Of a DNA stretch of 64,000 bases, positions 9,199-18,084 are shown one piece after another. The DNA comes from Xanthomonas pisi DSM 18956 (GTDB lineage Bacteria > Pseudomonadota > Gammaproteobacteria > Xanthomonadales > Xanthomonadaceae), in NCBI RefSeq assembly GCF_001010415.1, contig NZ_JPLE01000041.1, forward strand, positions 18,086 to 82,085, given 5' to 3'. Below the pieces are notes generated by a model. That model had not been told where the DNA came from. It searched no databases and was given only the letters and a program-made list of their open reading frames with translations. Within the stretch, counting starts at the first letter, position 1; each line of letters begins with the position of its first letter. Position numbers and translations under genes: made by a program.

Positions 9199-9359
9199 GC
9201 TCGTCTCCGTCGTTGCGAATGTGCGGACCAACCTAAGCAGCGCGGTGTTAACAGCGCGGCACGCCAGGTGATGGTTGGGTCAAGACCCGCCGCACGTGCA
9301 GGTGTACATCGCTCGGCGCCCGGGAACAGGCGTGCTGCGCTCACCGCAGGCCATGCATT

Positions 9360-9857
9360 TCATACCGCTGCCGAGGCTGACTGGTATGGCAGCGGTTTGG
9401 CGCCAGCGGCGACGACTGACGACTCCGCCGCCTGCAGTGCCTGTTCGTCGGCATCGATGACGACCAGGACGCGGCCGGCCTCGATTTCGTCTTCGAACTG
9501 ACGACGCACCGGGTCGGGCACGGTGGCACCAACCAGGGCCGACGACCAGCTGCCCACCAGGGCGCCGGCCAGTGCCATGACGCCCACGCCAGCCAGGGTC
9601 AGGCCGATCGGCGGCACCGCCACTGCCACCAGGCCTGCCACCAACCCGGCCGCGCCACCGGTGGCTGCACCGCGCGCTGCGGCGGGCACGAAATCGGTCT
9701 TGGCATCCTTGCGCTCGTCCGGCACATCGTGCAGTTCGATATCCGAGCGTGCGATCAGCGACAACGCCTCATTGTCGATGCCGGCACTGCGCGCGGACTG
9801 CAGCACGCGCTGCGCGCTTTCAAGATCGGGTGTGCTGTAGACGCGGCGCAGTTTCAT
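9360..9857 (-). CDS. glycine-zipper membrane protein, general-stress-like
   Basis: 165 residues. The N-terminal 50 or so residues form an alpha/beta region (RVYSTPDLESAQRVLQSARSAGIDNEALSLIAR) like the GsiB/17M general-stress domain. A glycine/alanine-rich double hydrophobic hairpin follows (ARGAATGGAAGLVAGLVAVAVPPIGLTLAGVGVMALAGALVG), then a C-terminal beta-alpha segment (GRVLVVIDADEQALQAAE). GGGAG precedes the ATG at 9857. The layout (soluble, glycine zipper, soluble) fits inner-membrane proteins induced by osmotic or general stress. The function is not established. Confidence 0.8.
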   Translation of the reverse strand: MKLRRVYSTPDLESAQRVLQSARSAGIDNEALSLIARSDIELHDVPDERKDAKTDFVPAAARGAATGGAAGLVAGLVAVAVPPIGLTLAGVGVMALAGALVGSWSSALVGATVPDPVRRQFEDEIEAGRVLVVIDADEQALQAAESSVVAAGAKPLPYQSASAAV

Positions 9858-9943
9858 CGCAAGCTCCCATGCAGGTGAGCGCGCAGCGTTGGGCGTGCCC
9901 GGTTAGACGTGCGTGAGCGCGGCGCGAGCGCGTTGCGAAGCCG

Positions 9944-11251
9944 CTAGACCGGCTTGCGCGGAAACAGGTAGAACGCCCAGCCCACCAGCAATGCCACGCC
10001 TGCCGCCGCCAGATTCTGCCAGCTGGCACTGGCCAGCAAGCCCAGCGACAGCAGCAATGCCGCGATGGGAATGAGCGGGCCTCCCGGCAACCGCAACGTA
10101 TCGGTGCGTTGCCGATAGCGGCGCGCCAGCACGATCACCGCCGCTGCCGTGCCGATGTAGGCGAACAGGCGCGTGACCATCGACAGCAGCGCCAGCTGGG
10201 TGAACGAACCGGACAACGCGAGCGCCAGCGACAACACGCCCTGGGTGAGCACCGCTGCCGCCGGGGTATGAAAACGTGGATGCACGCGCGCCAGAAACGC
10301 CGGCCCGTAACCGTCCTGCGCAAGCGCAAACAGAAAGCGCGGCCCGAGCATCACCGTGTTGCTGGTCGTGCCCAGGATGGAAATGGTGGCGCCCACGGTG
10401 AGAATCAGCGCCAGCGCTTCGCCGCCGAAGCCGCTGGCCGCATCCGCCAACGGTGTCGGCGAGGCCGCGAGATTGGGCAGTGTGCCTTGCGCGACGACCT
10501 GCACTGCGGCATAGATCAAGGTCACCGTCACGATCATGGTGATGAGCGCAAATGGCACGTCGCGGCGCGGGTTGCGGTATTCGCCGGCAGCTGCGGGAAT
10601 GTTTTCGAAACCCGCGTAGGCAAACAGCAGCAGCAGCGCGGCTTCGCCGAGATTGCCCAGGTCGCGCAGGTCCGGGGACGTGCCGGCAAACGCCCACGAC
10701 CAGTCCACGTAGAACAACCCGATCGCCACGAACAGCAGCAACGGCACCAGCTTGCCGATCACCAGGGCGATGCCGGTGCGTGCGGCCGACTTCACGCCGA
10801 TCACGTTGATCGCTGTCAGCACACCCAGCGAGCCGACCACCACCAAGGTTCGCGCCCAGGCATCGGTGGAGGCGGTGGGCCAGAACCGCGCCACCGCATC
10901 GGCCAGCCCGTTGCTCAAAGCCGCCGCCGAGCTGATACGGGTGAGCCAGATCATCCAGCCGATCTGAAACCCGACAAACGGGCCAAACGCCTCGCGCGTG
11001 TAGAGATAACTGCCGCCGGGCGTGTCGAAATAACTTGCTGCCTGCGCGTAACACAGCACCAGCAAGGCCACCGCCAGCCCGGCCAGCATCACCGCCCACA
11101 GGCTCATCGGCCCCAGCAGTGCAGCGGTGGCCGCAGGCAGTAGATAGATGCCGCTGCCGATCACATCGTTGATCGACAAGCCGACGATCTGCCAGCGGCT
11201 GACGACACGCATCAGGCCGGTGCTATCGGGCGGCGGCGTTGGCGTGCTCAT
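9944..11251 (-). CDS. APC superfamily amino acid permease
   Basis: 435 residues, about 12 membrane helices. The first helix carries the APC glycine motif (VIGSGIYLLPA) and helix 6 carries FAYAGFENIPAAAGEYRNPRRDVP, the conserved substrate-binding bend. The start at 11251 overlaps the stop of the upstream L,D-transpeptidase gene as ATGA, implying translational coupling; the frame is open upstream, but that part is antisense to nothing conserved. Substrate is unknown. The coupling to a murein enzyme makes uptake of a murein-derived amino acid plausible but unproven. Confidence 0.9.
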   Translation of the reverse strand: MSTPTPPPDSTGLMRVVSRWQIVGLSINDVIGSGIYLLPAATAALLGPMSLWAVMLAGLAVALLVLCYAQAASYFDTPGGSYLYTREAFGPFVGFQIGWMIWLTRISSAAALSNGLADAVARFWPTASTDAWARTLVVVGSLGVLTAINVIGVKSAARTGIALVIGKLVPLLLFVAIGLFYVDWSWAFAGTSPDLRDLGNLGEAALLLLFAYAGFENIPAAAGEYRNPRRDVPFALITMIVTVTLIYAAVQVVAQGTLPNLAASPTPLADAASGFGGEALALILTVGATISILGTTSNTVMLGPRFLFALAQDGYGPAFLARVHPRFHTPAAAVLTQGVLSLALALSGSFTQLALLSMVTRLFAYIGTAAAVIVLARRYRQRTDTLRLPGGPLIPIAALLLSLGLLASASWQNLAAAGVALLVGWAFYLFPRKPV

Positions 11252-12024
11252 GGCGCGGCCTCGCGCAGGTCGGGCAGCTGCCATTGCGCTTGCAGGCGCG
11301 CATAGTCGGCACGCGGCAACAAGACGAACAGCGGCGTGTCGGCAGGTTTCAACCAGGCCAGCAGACGCTGCATGTCGGCAGGCTCCATCGCCGTGCAGCC
11401 AGCGGTGAACTGCCCCGGCGTGCGCCACAGATGCGCAAAGATGCAGCTGCCGCGCCCGGCGATGTTGTTGGGGTTATGCGCGATGACGAAACCTTCGCGA
11501 TACCGTGCATCGCCGGGATGGCGCAGGTCCAGGCGCATCGGCTCGGTGGAGCCGGCGACCGCCGCTTCACCGACCTGCGCCGCATCGACGATGCGGTTGT
11601 ACAGCGGCGAGCTGGGCACATCCATGCAGTAATGCGTGGCGCTCATCGCCTGATACGGCATGGCGCTGTCGATGCTGGCGGAATACCCAAATGCCGGGCC
11701 AATGGCGAACACCCCGGCCGGACTGCGGCCATCGCCTTCGCGTTTGTGCGGACCTTGCGACTGTGCCGGGTGCAGGCCTTCGCCCCATGCACTGCCGTGA
11801 CGGCCAAGTGCCACCGCAAATCCCGGTGCGGCCGGTACCCATCTGCCATCCACACGCGCAAAGGTCTGCAGTCGTGCCTGGGTGCTGTTCCAGTCCGGCG
11901 TGGTCACCACGATCAGCGCGCGTGCCTGCTGCAGCGCCTGGATCGGTTCGCCTGCCTGGACGCCGCTGCTGCACAGTGCAAGCGCCAGCAGCAGGGTGGA
12001 TCGCAACAGGATGGCAAGGCGCAT
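11248..12024 (-). CDS. L,D-transpeptidase family protein (YkuD-like, periplasmic)
   Basis: 258 residues with a clear signal peptide (MRLAILLRSTLLLALALCSSGVQAG). The second half has the YkuD-type active site: a histidine in SCIFAHLW and the catalytic cysteine in TAGCTAM. Upstream GDGRSPAGVFAIGPAFGY is typical of the COG3786 branch. Members crosslink or exchange mDAP residues of peptidoglycan, or act as carboxypeptidases; this branch is poorly characterised. CCGGAGCCCGC is a good ribosome site for the ATG at 12024. It overlaps the downstream permease start by 4 bp and lies downstream of the epimerase in the same direction. Confidence 0.9.
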   Translation of the reverse strand: MRLAILLRSTLLLALALCSSGVQAGEPIQALQQARALIVVTTPDWNSTQARLQTFARVDGRWVPAAPGFAVALGRHGSAWGEGLHPAQSQGPHKREGDGRSPAGVFAIGPAFGYSASIDSAMPYQAMSATHYCMDVPSSPLYNRIVDAAQVGEAAVAGSTEPMRLDLRHPGDARYREGFVIAHNPNNIAGRGSCIFAHLWRTPGQFTAGCTAMEPADMQRLLAWLKPADTPLFVLLPRADYARLQAQWQLPDLREAAP

Positions 12025-12091
12025 GCGGGCTCCGGACGGCAGGGGGACGAGCTGGTGAGGAATGCGGTGTCTTTAGTGTGGACGACGGCAC

Positions 12092-12126
12092 GCCTGCCGC
12101 ACCCGATGGCATCGGGTGCGGCAGGC
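12092..12126. repeat. perfect 35-bp palindrome
   Basis: The arm GCCTGCCGCACCCGATG (17 bp) is followed by a single G and its exact complement. It sits 68 bp upstream of the L,D-transpeptidase ATG and about 200 bp past the epimerase stop. Transcription in either direction would give a very stable hairpin. No T-tract follows on either strand. It could be an extragenic palindrome, an mRNA processing boundary or an operator. Confidence 0.75.
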
Positions 12127-12327
12127 CTACTGTACCCAGCAATGCGGGTGTATGGCGCATGGCGATGACGACTGCAGATGCGGGCCAGGGCGATGCGCTG
12201 GAATCGCCATCGCTGCATACGTCGTTCTTGCCGTGCGGAGGGCTTACGCAGGCGGCAAGAGTATGCATGCCTCGCTACTCAAGCGCTCCGTGGCCTGTCG
12301 CCCGACATGCCGGCTGCGATGGCCAGG

Positions 12328-13425
12328 TCAGTCGGGCAGCAGTTCCAACCCGCGGATGCGGCGGATGCCCAGGCCTGGCGAGTCATCGATATGGATCTGC
12401 GCCTCATCGAACTGCACGCCGCCCTCGGTGGGGTCGAACTGCCCCAACACCGGTGCATCCAGGTCGGCCAGGGTGATGCTGTCGGCCTTGGCCACCGCCA
12501 GATGCACGGCGGCGGCGACGCTGATGCTGGATTCGATCATGCAACCGATCATGCACGGGACGCCGTGCAGCGCCGCGATATCGGCGATGCGGATGGCATT
12601 GGACAGGCCACCGGTCTTCATCAGTTTGATGTTGACGATGTCGGCCGCGCGGCGCTGGATGATGTCGATCACCTGTAATGGCGAGAACACGCTTTCGTCA
12701 GCCATCACCGGGGTGTCGATGCGCGCGGTGACGAAGGCGAGTCCATCGATGTCGGCGGCCTTGACCGGCTGTTCGAGTAATTCCAGCACGATGCCGGCGT
12801 CTTCCAGCAGGCGCATGCTGCGCACGGCCTGTTTGGGTGTCCAGCCCTGGTTGGCATCCAGGCGCAGCGATGCGCGCCCATCGACGGCTGCGTGGATCGC
12901 CTTGACGCGTTCGACATCCGACGCGCTGTCCTTACCCACTTTGATCTTCAGCGATCGATAGCCGCGCCCCAATGCCGACTGCGCCTGCGCGACCATGATG
13001 TCGATGGTATCGGCGCTGATGGTGATGTCGGTGGTGATGCGCGGGGCGCCACCCCCAAGCAGCTGATAGAGCGGCGCACCGAAGGTCTGCGCCCACAGAT
13101 CGTAGAGTGCGATCTCCACTGCGGCCTTGGCGCTGGTATTGCGTTCCAGCGCATGTTGCACCAGCCCGCACAGTCGATTGAGTTCGGCCACGTCCTGGCC
13201 GATCAACTGCGGTGCGATGCAGTGACCGATTGCGGCGATGATGCTGCCGTGCGTATCGCCGGTGATCGGCGCGGTGGCCGGCGCGGCGCCATAACCGATA
13301 TGGCCGCTATCGGTTTGCAGCAGCACCACCACGTCTTCGATCGCCTGTACGGTGCGTACCGCGGTCTTGAACGGAGTTTTCAATGGCACGCGTAGCATGC
13401 CAAGGCGGAAGCCGGTGATCTTCAT
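12328..13425 (-). CDS. dipeptide epimerase (L-Ala-D/L-Glu epimerase)
   Basis: 365 residues of the enolase superfamily, muconate-lactonising subgroup. It epimerises L-Ala-D-Glu, released from murein, to L-Ala-L-Glu so that ordinary peptidases can use it. The KxK acid/base motif is visible as LKIKVGK, metal ligands in LRLDANQGW, LLEQPV and MADESV, and the second catalytic lysine in IVNIKLMKTGG. The late CMIGCMIESS segment is the dipeptide-epimerase signature. The start at 13425 overlaps the stop of the NlpC/P60 gene by 4 bp (ATGA). This is the same pairing as YkfB-YkfC of Bacillus, strongly supporting a murein-peptide role. Confidence 0.94.
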   Translation of the reverse strand: MKITGFRLGMLRVPLKTPFKTAVRTVQAIEDVVVLLQTDSGHIGYGAAPATAPITGDTHGSIIAAIGHCIAPQLIGQDVAELNRLCGLVQHALERNTSAKAAVEIALYDLWAQTFGAPLYQLLGGGAPRITTDITISADTIDIMVAQAQSALGRGYRSLKIKVGKDSASDVERVKAIHAAVDGRASLRLDANQGWTPKQAVRSMRLLEDAGIVLELLEQPVKAADIDGLAFVTARIDTPVMADESVFSPLQVIDIIQRRAADIVNIKLMKTGGLSNAIRIADIAALHGVPCMIGCMIESSISVAAAVHLAVAKADSITLADLDAPVLGQFDPTEGGVQFDEAQIHIDDSPGLGIRRIRGLELLPD

Positions 13426-14834
13426 GGGGAATCAATTGGCGCGATGCGCTGGATGCGGGTGATGTGATCGACGAAGGGTGTGCCATCGGTGGTCAGCAAC
13501 GGCAACAGCGGCGTCACCGTTACGCCGTTCAGGCGCGCACGCTGCACGCTGCCATCGGCGGCGCGATAGTTGGCGCCGGCCACATCGTGGATCACCCAGG
13601 GCGCGCCACGCTCATGCCCGATCACCAGCATCACGTGGCCAGGGATATAGATCAGGTCGCCGATGCGCAGCTGCGCCAGCTGCTGCAGACGTTGCGACTG
13701 CGGTGCGCGTGCATCGAATGCAACCTTGCGCAGGGTCGGGCTGCGCGCCTGATCGCCGGTGTTGCGTGGCAGCGCAATCCCCAGGCTGCGGTAGATATCC
13801 AGCACAAAACCGCTGCAATCGCGCGCATCGTAATCGTTGCCCCAGCCATAGCGTTCGCCGAGGAACTTGAAGGCCTGCCGCAGCAACGCGGCATCGGTTG
13901 CCGGCAAGGGACCGGCTTGCACATCCGCACCGCGCGGGACCAAGGCCGGCACCAACTGCAAGCGACCATCGGCATCGCGCAGTGGCAGTTGCACCACGTG
14001 GGCAGCCAGCGGCAGTTGTCCGTTGACCGGCTGCTGCGATGGCCAGTCGGTATCCAGGGGCAGGTTGGTGCCCATGTCCAGCCACAGTGCCGAGACGGCG
14101 GGTAGCTCCGGGGTGTAGGCAGTCTGCACGCGGGCGCCGGTGACGAGCATGCGTGGACCGCGTTGTGCGTACCGCAACACCTGCTCGCGACTGCCTTCAG
14201 CGACCCGGTCGGCAGCGATCCACGCTGCATAATTGGCCGCAAGCACGAACCGCCACGCGCCATCGGCACTGGTGTGCAGCACCGCGACCGGCGTGCCTGG
14301 AGACAGGGCCGATTCCTGGAAGCGGTCGATATCGCGATCGTCGGGACTGGTGAACACGCGCTGGGTGGTGGGGAAGGTGCGCAATGCCGCGCGCTGCACC
14401 ACCAGCGCAAAGTGCGGCGCCACCGTTGCGGGGAGGGCATCCAATGCCAGCGTGCGGCGCAACGCCGACAGGCGCACTGGGTCGATGACATCTCCATCGG
14501 CGCCGTAGAGCGCACGCGTCGGCGGCGCCGACAGTGCTTCGATTCGCGCACGTACCGCGTCGCCGGGCATGACCTCGGGCAGCTGCGACAGATCGTGCAT
14601 GGACGCATCGTCGCGCAACAGGCGGGCATTGAAGGCGGCGATCTGTGTCGCGTTCAGATGCGGCACCTGTGCATTGCCGCTGCGCTGGATCCAGTAGTCC
14701 GCTGTCAGCTGCGCCTGGCTGACCGCAAAAGGGGCTACTGGCGAAGCTGAAGTGCGCGTGGGCGTTGCGCTTCCGGGCAGCGCAAGTGCCATCAACAGCA
14801 ACGTCAGCAGGCGGCGCGACAAGGGCATGAACAT
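13422..14834 (-). CDS. SH3-domain NlpC/P60 (C40) peptidase, YkfC-like
   Basis: About 470 residues, exported (MFMPLSRRLLTLLLMALALPGSATPT). The N-terminal stabilising segment and two bacterial SH3-like domains (about 30-320) precede the NlpC/P60 domain (about 320-470). The catalytic Cys is in YDARDCSGFVLDIYRSLGI and the His in LIYIPGHVMLVIGHERGAPWVIHD. This architecture cleaves the gamma-D-Glu-mDAP bond of L-Ala-gamma-D-Glu-mDAP peptides, giving the substrate of the epimerase encoded next. The start is at 14834 or 14828 (MFM); upstream sequence is antisense-like. No strong Shine-Dalgarno site is seen. It is divergent from the amidase gene. Confidence 0.92.
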   Translation of the reverse strand: MFMPLSRRLLTLLLMALALPGSATPTRTSASPVAPFAVSQAQLTADYWIQRSGNAQVPHLNATQIAAFNARLLRDDASMHDLSQLPEVMPGDAVRARIEALSAPPTRALYGADGDVIDPVRLSALRRTLALDALPATVAPHFALVVQRAALRTFPTTQRVFTSPDDRDIDRFQESALSPGTPVAVLHTSADGAWRFVLAANYAAWIAADRVAEGSREQVLRYAQRGPRMLVTGARVQTAYTPELPAVSALWLDMGTNLPLDTDWPSQQPVNGQLPLAAHVVQLPLRDADGRLQLVPALVPRGADVQAGPLPATDAALLRQAFKFLGERYGWGNDYDARDCSGFVLDIYRSLGIALPRNTGDQARSPTLRKVAFDARAPQSQRLQQLAQLRIGDLIYIPGHVMLVIGHERGAPWVIHDVAGANYRAADGSVQRARLNGVTVTPLLPLLTTDGTPFVDHITRIQRIAPIDSP

Positions 14835-15313
14835 CTCGGGGGTGAGTACACGTGGGCAGCGATGCAGCATGGATGGAAGAACGGCGCACCGACCTTCCCC
14901 CCCCTTGCGGCTGCACGCATGATGATGAGTGTACGCGGGACGCCTCGCGGTGCGCAGGCCGCAAGCGGTCATCGCTCCCCAGCGTCGGGTGAGTTGTGGT
15001 GGTGTGATGACCTGCTGCCGCCAGGGGGATGCTTCGATCGATTGGGCGTTGCTGCGGACCGCGCGTCGGGGCCCAGGTTGGCACGTCGCTTTGCGATCCG
15101 CATGGTCGACAGCCAGGCGGACTCGCCGGACCCCTGTCAGGTGGCGAACCACCTGTGACCGGTCGCAAGCCACCGCAGTCACCGTCAGCGGACACGGCCA
15201 TGACCCGGAGTCCGCGTTTCCTCTCGTACACTGCAGCCGTCAGCATCTGTATCGCGCTGGCGTCGATTCGCCAGATGGAGTCAGCCGCTCCGAGTGCCTT
15301 CAAGAGAAATCCG
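14835..15313. other. 479-bp divergent intergenic region of the murein genes
   Basis: This region separates the NlpC/P60-epimerase operon from the divergent amidase gene and must hold both promoters. I could not assign convincing -35/-10 boxes. A run of eight or so C residues near 14897 is notable. Frames crossing it appear to be upstream extensions of the real genes. Confidence 0.4.
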
Positions 15314-16114
15314 ATGCCGCTTGTTCCACTTTCGTGTTCTTCGACATGGCTGCGGGCCATGGTCTGCATGGCCGCGCTGTCGCTGGGTGCCTGCGCGCAC
15401 GCGCCGCAGCGCAACCCGCTTGCGCAGTGGGTGCCGTCGCCCAATTACGACACGCGGCGGCCGATCCTGATCGTGCTGCACTTCACCGACCAGCACTCGG
15501 TGCAGCAGAGCCTGAGCACGTTGCGTGGGCGCAACAGCGGCGGCCGCGTCAGTGCGCATTACCTGATCGGCGAGGATGGGCAGCGCTACCAATTGGTCAG
15601 CGATGCGCAGCGTGCCTGGCATGGCGGTGCCGGCCGCTGGGGCACCATCACCGACATCAATTCGGCCTCGATCGGCATTGAACTGGACAACGACGGCAGC
15701 GAACCGTTCGCGCCAGCGCAGATCGACAGCCTGCTGGTATTGCTGGATGACCTGTGCACGCGGCTGCGCATCCCGCGCACCCAGATCGTCGGTCATGAAG
15801 ACGTCGCTCCCACACGCAAGAACGACCCAGGGCCGCTGTTCCCGTGGAAACGCCTGGCCGATGCCGGCTTCGGCCGCTGGCCCGCACCCGATACGCCACC
15901 GGCACCGGCGGATTTCGATCCCTGGCAGGCGCTGGCCCTGCTGGGCTACAGCCTCGACGACCCCGCCGCCACGCTGCAGGCCTTCCACCACCACTATCGC
16001 GGCAACAGCGCTGATACGCTGGATGCCGAGGATCTGCGGATCTTGCATGCGTTGACACGACCGACGCAGTCGCCGGCTGTACCGCTTACTCCGGGCGAGC
16101 TCGGAGCCAGGTGA
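15314..16114 (+). CDS. N-acetylmuramoyl-L-alanine amidase, lipoprotein (AmiD-like)
   Basis: 266 residues from the ATG at 15314. A lipobox LGAC (Cys about residue 27) indicates an outer-membrane lipoprotein. The amidase_2 zinc fold is clear: LIVLHFTDQHS holds the first His, VSAHYLIGEDG and AWHGGAGRW follow, and IVGHEDVAPTRKNDPGPLFPW holds the second His and third ligand. The C-terminal 60 residues contain a peptidoglycan-binding-like helix region (WQALALLGYSLDDPAATLQAF). It cleaves the MurNAc-L-Ala amide bond, releasing stem peptides in the periplasm. It is divergent from the NlpC/P60 and epimerase genes that would process those peptides. Confidence 0.93.
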   Translation: MPLVPLSCSSTWLRAMVCMAALSLGACAHAPQRNPLAQWVPSPNYDTRRPILIVLHFTDQHSVQQSLSTLRGRNSGGRVSAHYLIGEDGQRYQLVSDAQRAWHGGAGRWGTITDINSASIGIELDNDGSEPFAPAQIDSLLVLLDDLCTRLRIPRTQIVGHEDVAPTRKNDPGPLFPWKRLADAGFGRWPAPDTPPAPADFDPWQALALLGYSLDDPAATLQAFHHHYRGNSADTLDAEDLRILHALTRPTQSPAVPLTPGELGAR

Positions 16115-16281
16115 CACGGTGCATCGCGTTGAGCGGATTCAATCGGCGGTAGGGCGGGCCGCGTTCTGTAGGGGAGGAGTTCGCTGCCTTCCGTGATCGA
16201 GGCGCTTTGGGTCAATCCACTGGACCTGCATCGCATTCTTGATAGGATTTTCCCCTGACAAAAATAGAAGGATGTCGCGTG

Positions 16282-17199
16282 ATGAATCTCAGGAAGACAG
16301 CGCTATGGGCGGCAGCGATGCTGGTCCTTGCTGGTTGCTCGGATAAGGCCAGCGATGCCGCGCAGGCCGGCACGCCGCCGGCGCCTACCGAGACGACACC
16401 CGCAACACCGGCGACGTCGCTCGCAGCGCAGCCCCAGCAGATCGCCGTCGAAGTGCCGGCCCCCGGGCAGGTGCTGAATGACATCTATGGAATGAAGGGC
16501 GACGGGTCAGCGTCCTACACCGTCGACAACGGTGCGCTGGCCACCTTCTGGTATGGCTATCGCTTCGACTTGGGTGGCAAGCACTATTACACCGGTTTCG
16601 CCAATGCCGGGCCGGGAAAGTATGGCAAGGCAGAGGAAAGCGACGGCCCAGACCCCGGCGTTGGCGTCGCCATTAGCCAGGCGACCTATGTGCTCGGCGA
16701 TGTTGGCGGCAAGCCAGCATGGACGCTGTTTCACGCGCAGCAGTGGGCTGGCGATTTCGGCGCGAACGAGCAGGCCGATCCGCTCGATGAAAAGCGCGAG
16801 CCGCAACGTACCGAAACCAAGGACGGTCACCTGCTGCTGGCGGTGCCGACCACTCGGTTTGCAACCGGCGTCAGCAGCCTGGGCCTGGCCCTCTTCAGCT
16901 TCGATCCGAACAAGAACGATCTGGGCGACTACAAGGGCTGGGTTTACCTGGGTACCGTTGCGACCGGTGAAGACAACAGTGCAGCGTGCGACGACGGCGG
17001 GACGATGAAGTGCGCCTCCAGCACCGGAACGCTGAGCTTCGAGCCGGACCAGACTGGTGCGATGCCGACACTGCGGGTTGTCATGAAAGGCACTGCCGTC
17101 TCCGGTCCAGGCAAGGTCCGTGTCCTGGACGCCTCCGACACGGTGAGCTATACCTTCGATGCTTCCAAGCAGCAGTACACCCCGCCGTTGGATCAGTGA
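16282..17199 (+). CDS. hypothetical lipoprotein
   Basis: About 305 residues. The signal and lipobox MNLRKTALWAAAMLVLAGC mark it as a lipoprotein, followed by a Pro/Thr/Ala-rich linker to about residue 55 and a soluble domain of about 245 residues. GAAGGA precedes the start; the adjacent GTG at 16279 could also be used. The domain contains YGYRFDLGGKHYYTGFANAGPG and a Cys pair (ACDDGGTMKC) that could form a disulphide. I do not recognise the family. It is followed by another lipoprotein gene on the same strand. Confidence 0.85.
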   Translation: MNLRKTALWAAAMLVLAGCSDKASDAAQAGTPPAPTETTPATPATSLAAQPQQIAVEVPAPGQVLNDIYGMKGDGSASYTVDNGALATFWYGYRFDLGGKHYYTGFANAGPGKYGKAEESDGPDPGVGVAISQATYVLGDVGGKPAWTLFHAQQWAGDFGANEQADPLDEKREPQRTETKDGHLLLAVPTTRFATGVSSLGLALFSFDPNKNDLGDYKGWVYLGTVATGEDNSAACDDGGTMKCASSTGTLSFEPDQTGAMPTLRVVMKGTAVSGPGKVRVLDASDTVSYTFDASKQQYTPPLDQ

Positions 17200-17305
17200 G
17201 CACTATTCGAGCACCTTCGTGCCTTTCATTCTTATCCCGTTGCGTGGCGCTAGGCCTTCAAATGCTTTCCGTCAGTATCTTTCCTCTCAAGGAATAGTCT
17301 CAACG

Positions 17306-17857
17306 ATGCCTCTTCTCAAACCTCTGCCCCTTTTGTGTGTGATGACGTTGTGCGTACTGACCGCTGCCTGTGGCGGGCAATCGCCGTCGCTCGATACATC
17401 CGTCTACTCCGCTGCTGCGACTTCCGCAAATGCGTCGGCACCCTCAACGGACGGCATAGAGTCCAGGTCTACCTCAAAACAACCAACGTCCGGCTCGTCC
17501 GCTAGCCAAGCTCACAAGTCCACATCTTCACCGTCAACGGAAGATTCTCCTGCGCTAAGACCTTCCTATGATGACTGTATTACTGCCGCTGCAGGTGCGA
17601 CTCCCGCAATGCAGGATTGCATTGCGACCGAGCATGAGTATCAGGATGCAAAACTTAATAAGGTCTACAAGGCCTTGATTAAGCGACTTGGTGATGAGGA
17701 GAAGATCAAGCTGAGGGATCAGCAGCGTCAGTGGATTGCTGATCGCGACGAGAAATGTTTCTACGACCCCGATAGCGGGCAGGCCGGCCTAGTGGATGCG
17801 GCGCAGTGTCGCCTTGAAATGACAGCACATCGAGCGACGTATTTGGGATTGCGCTGA
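17306..17857 (+). CDS. LprI/DUF1311-family lipoprotein
   Basis: 183 residues with lipobox LTAAC and a Ser/Thr-rich linker of about 75 residues. The C-terminal 100 residues have the DUF1311 pattern: DDCITAAAGATPAMQDCIATEHEYQDAKLNKVYKAL, then LRDQQRQWIADRDEKC and QCRLEMTAHRATYL, with four conserved cysteines. Family members include LprI of mycobacteria, reported as a lysozyme inhibitor, so protection of murein from lysozyme is a reasonable guess, not a demonstrated role. Codon use looks less GC-rich than its neighbours (for example AAACTTAATAAGG near 17649), which may indicate later acquisition. Confidence 0.85.
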   Translation: MPLLKPLPLLCVMTLCVLTAACGGQSPSLDTSVYSAAATSANASAPSTDGIESRSTSKQPTSGSSASQAHKSTSSPSTEDSPALRPSYDDCITAAAGATPAMQDCIATEHEYQDAKLNKVYKALIKRLGDEEKIKLRDQQRQWIADRDEKCFYDPDSGQAGLVDAAQCRLEMTAHRATYLGLR

Positions 17858-17871
17858 CTTGTTGAATTGTC

Positions 17872-17913
17872 TGCCGGACTTGCCGGACTTGCCGGACGTG
17901 CCGGACGTGCCGG
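17872..17913. repeat. 9-bp tandem repeat (TGCCGGACT/G)
   Basis: Four full units (tgccggact twice, tgccggacg twice) and a partial fifth lie 15 bp past the LprI-like stop codon and before the IS remnant. The unit is out of any supported gene. It is a candidate variable-number locus. Confidence 0.85.
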
Positions 17914-18084
17914 TGAATCCGGTATCGGGGAGGTACGGCCATGATCCGCAAGGAGACTGAATCAAACATGCTCTGATCGATGCGGTCGGAGTATGGGGCA
18001 GGCCACATCGACCACACCGACAATGCTCAAACCCTCGATGGTTGCCGCTTCTGGAGCATTTTGCAGACACACCATCACCCCGAC

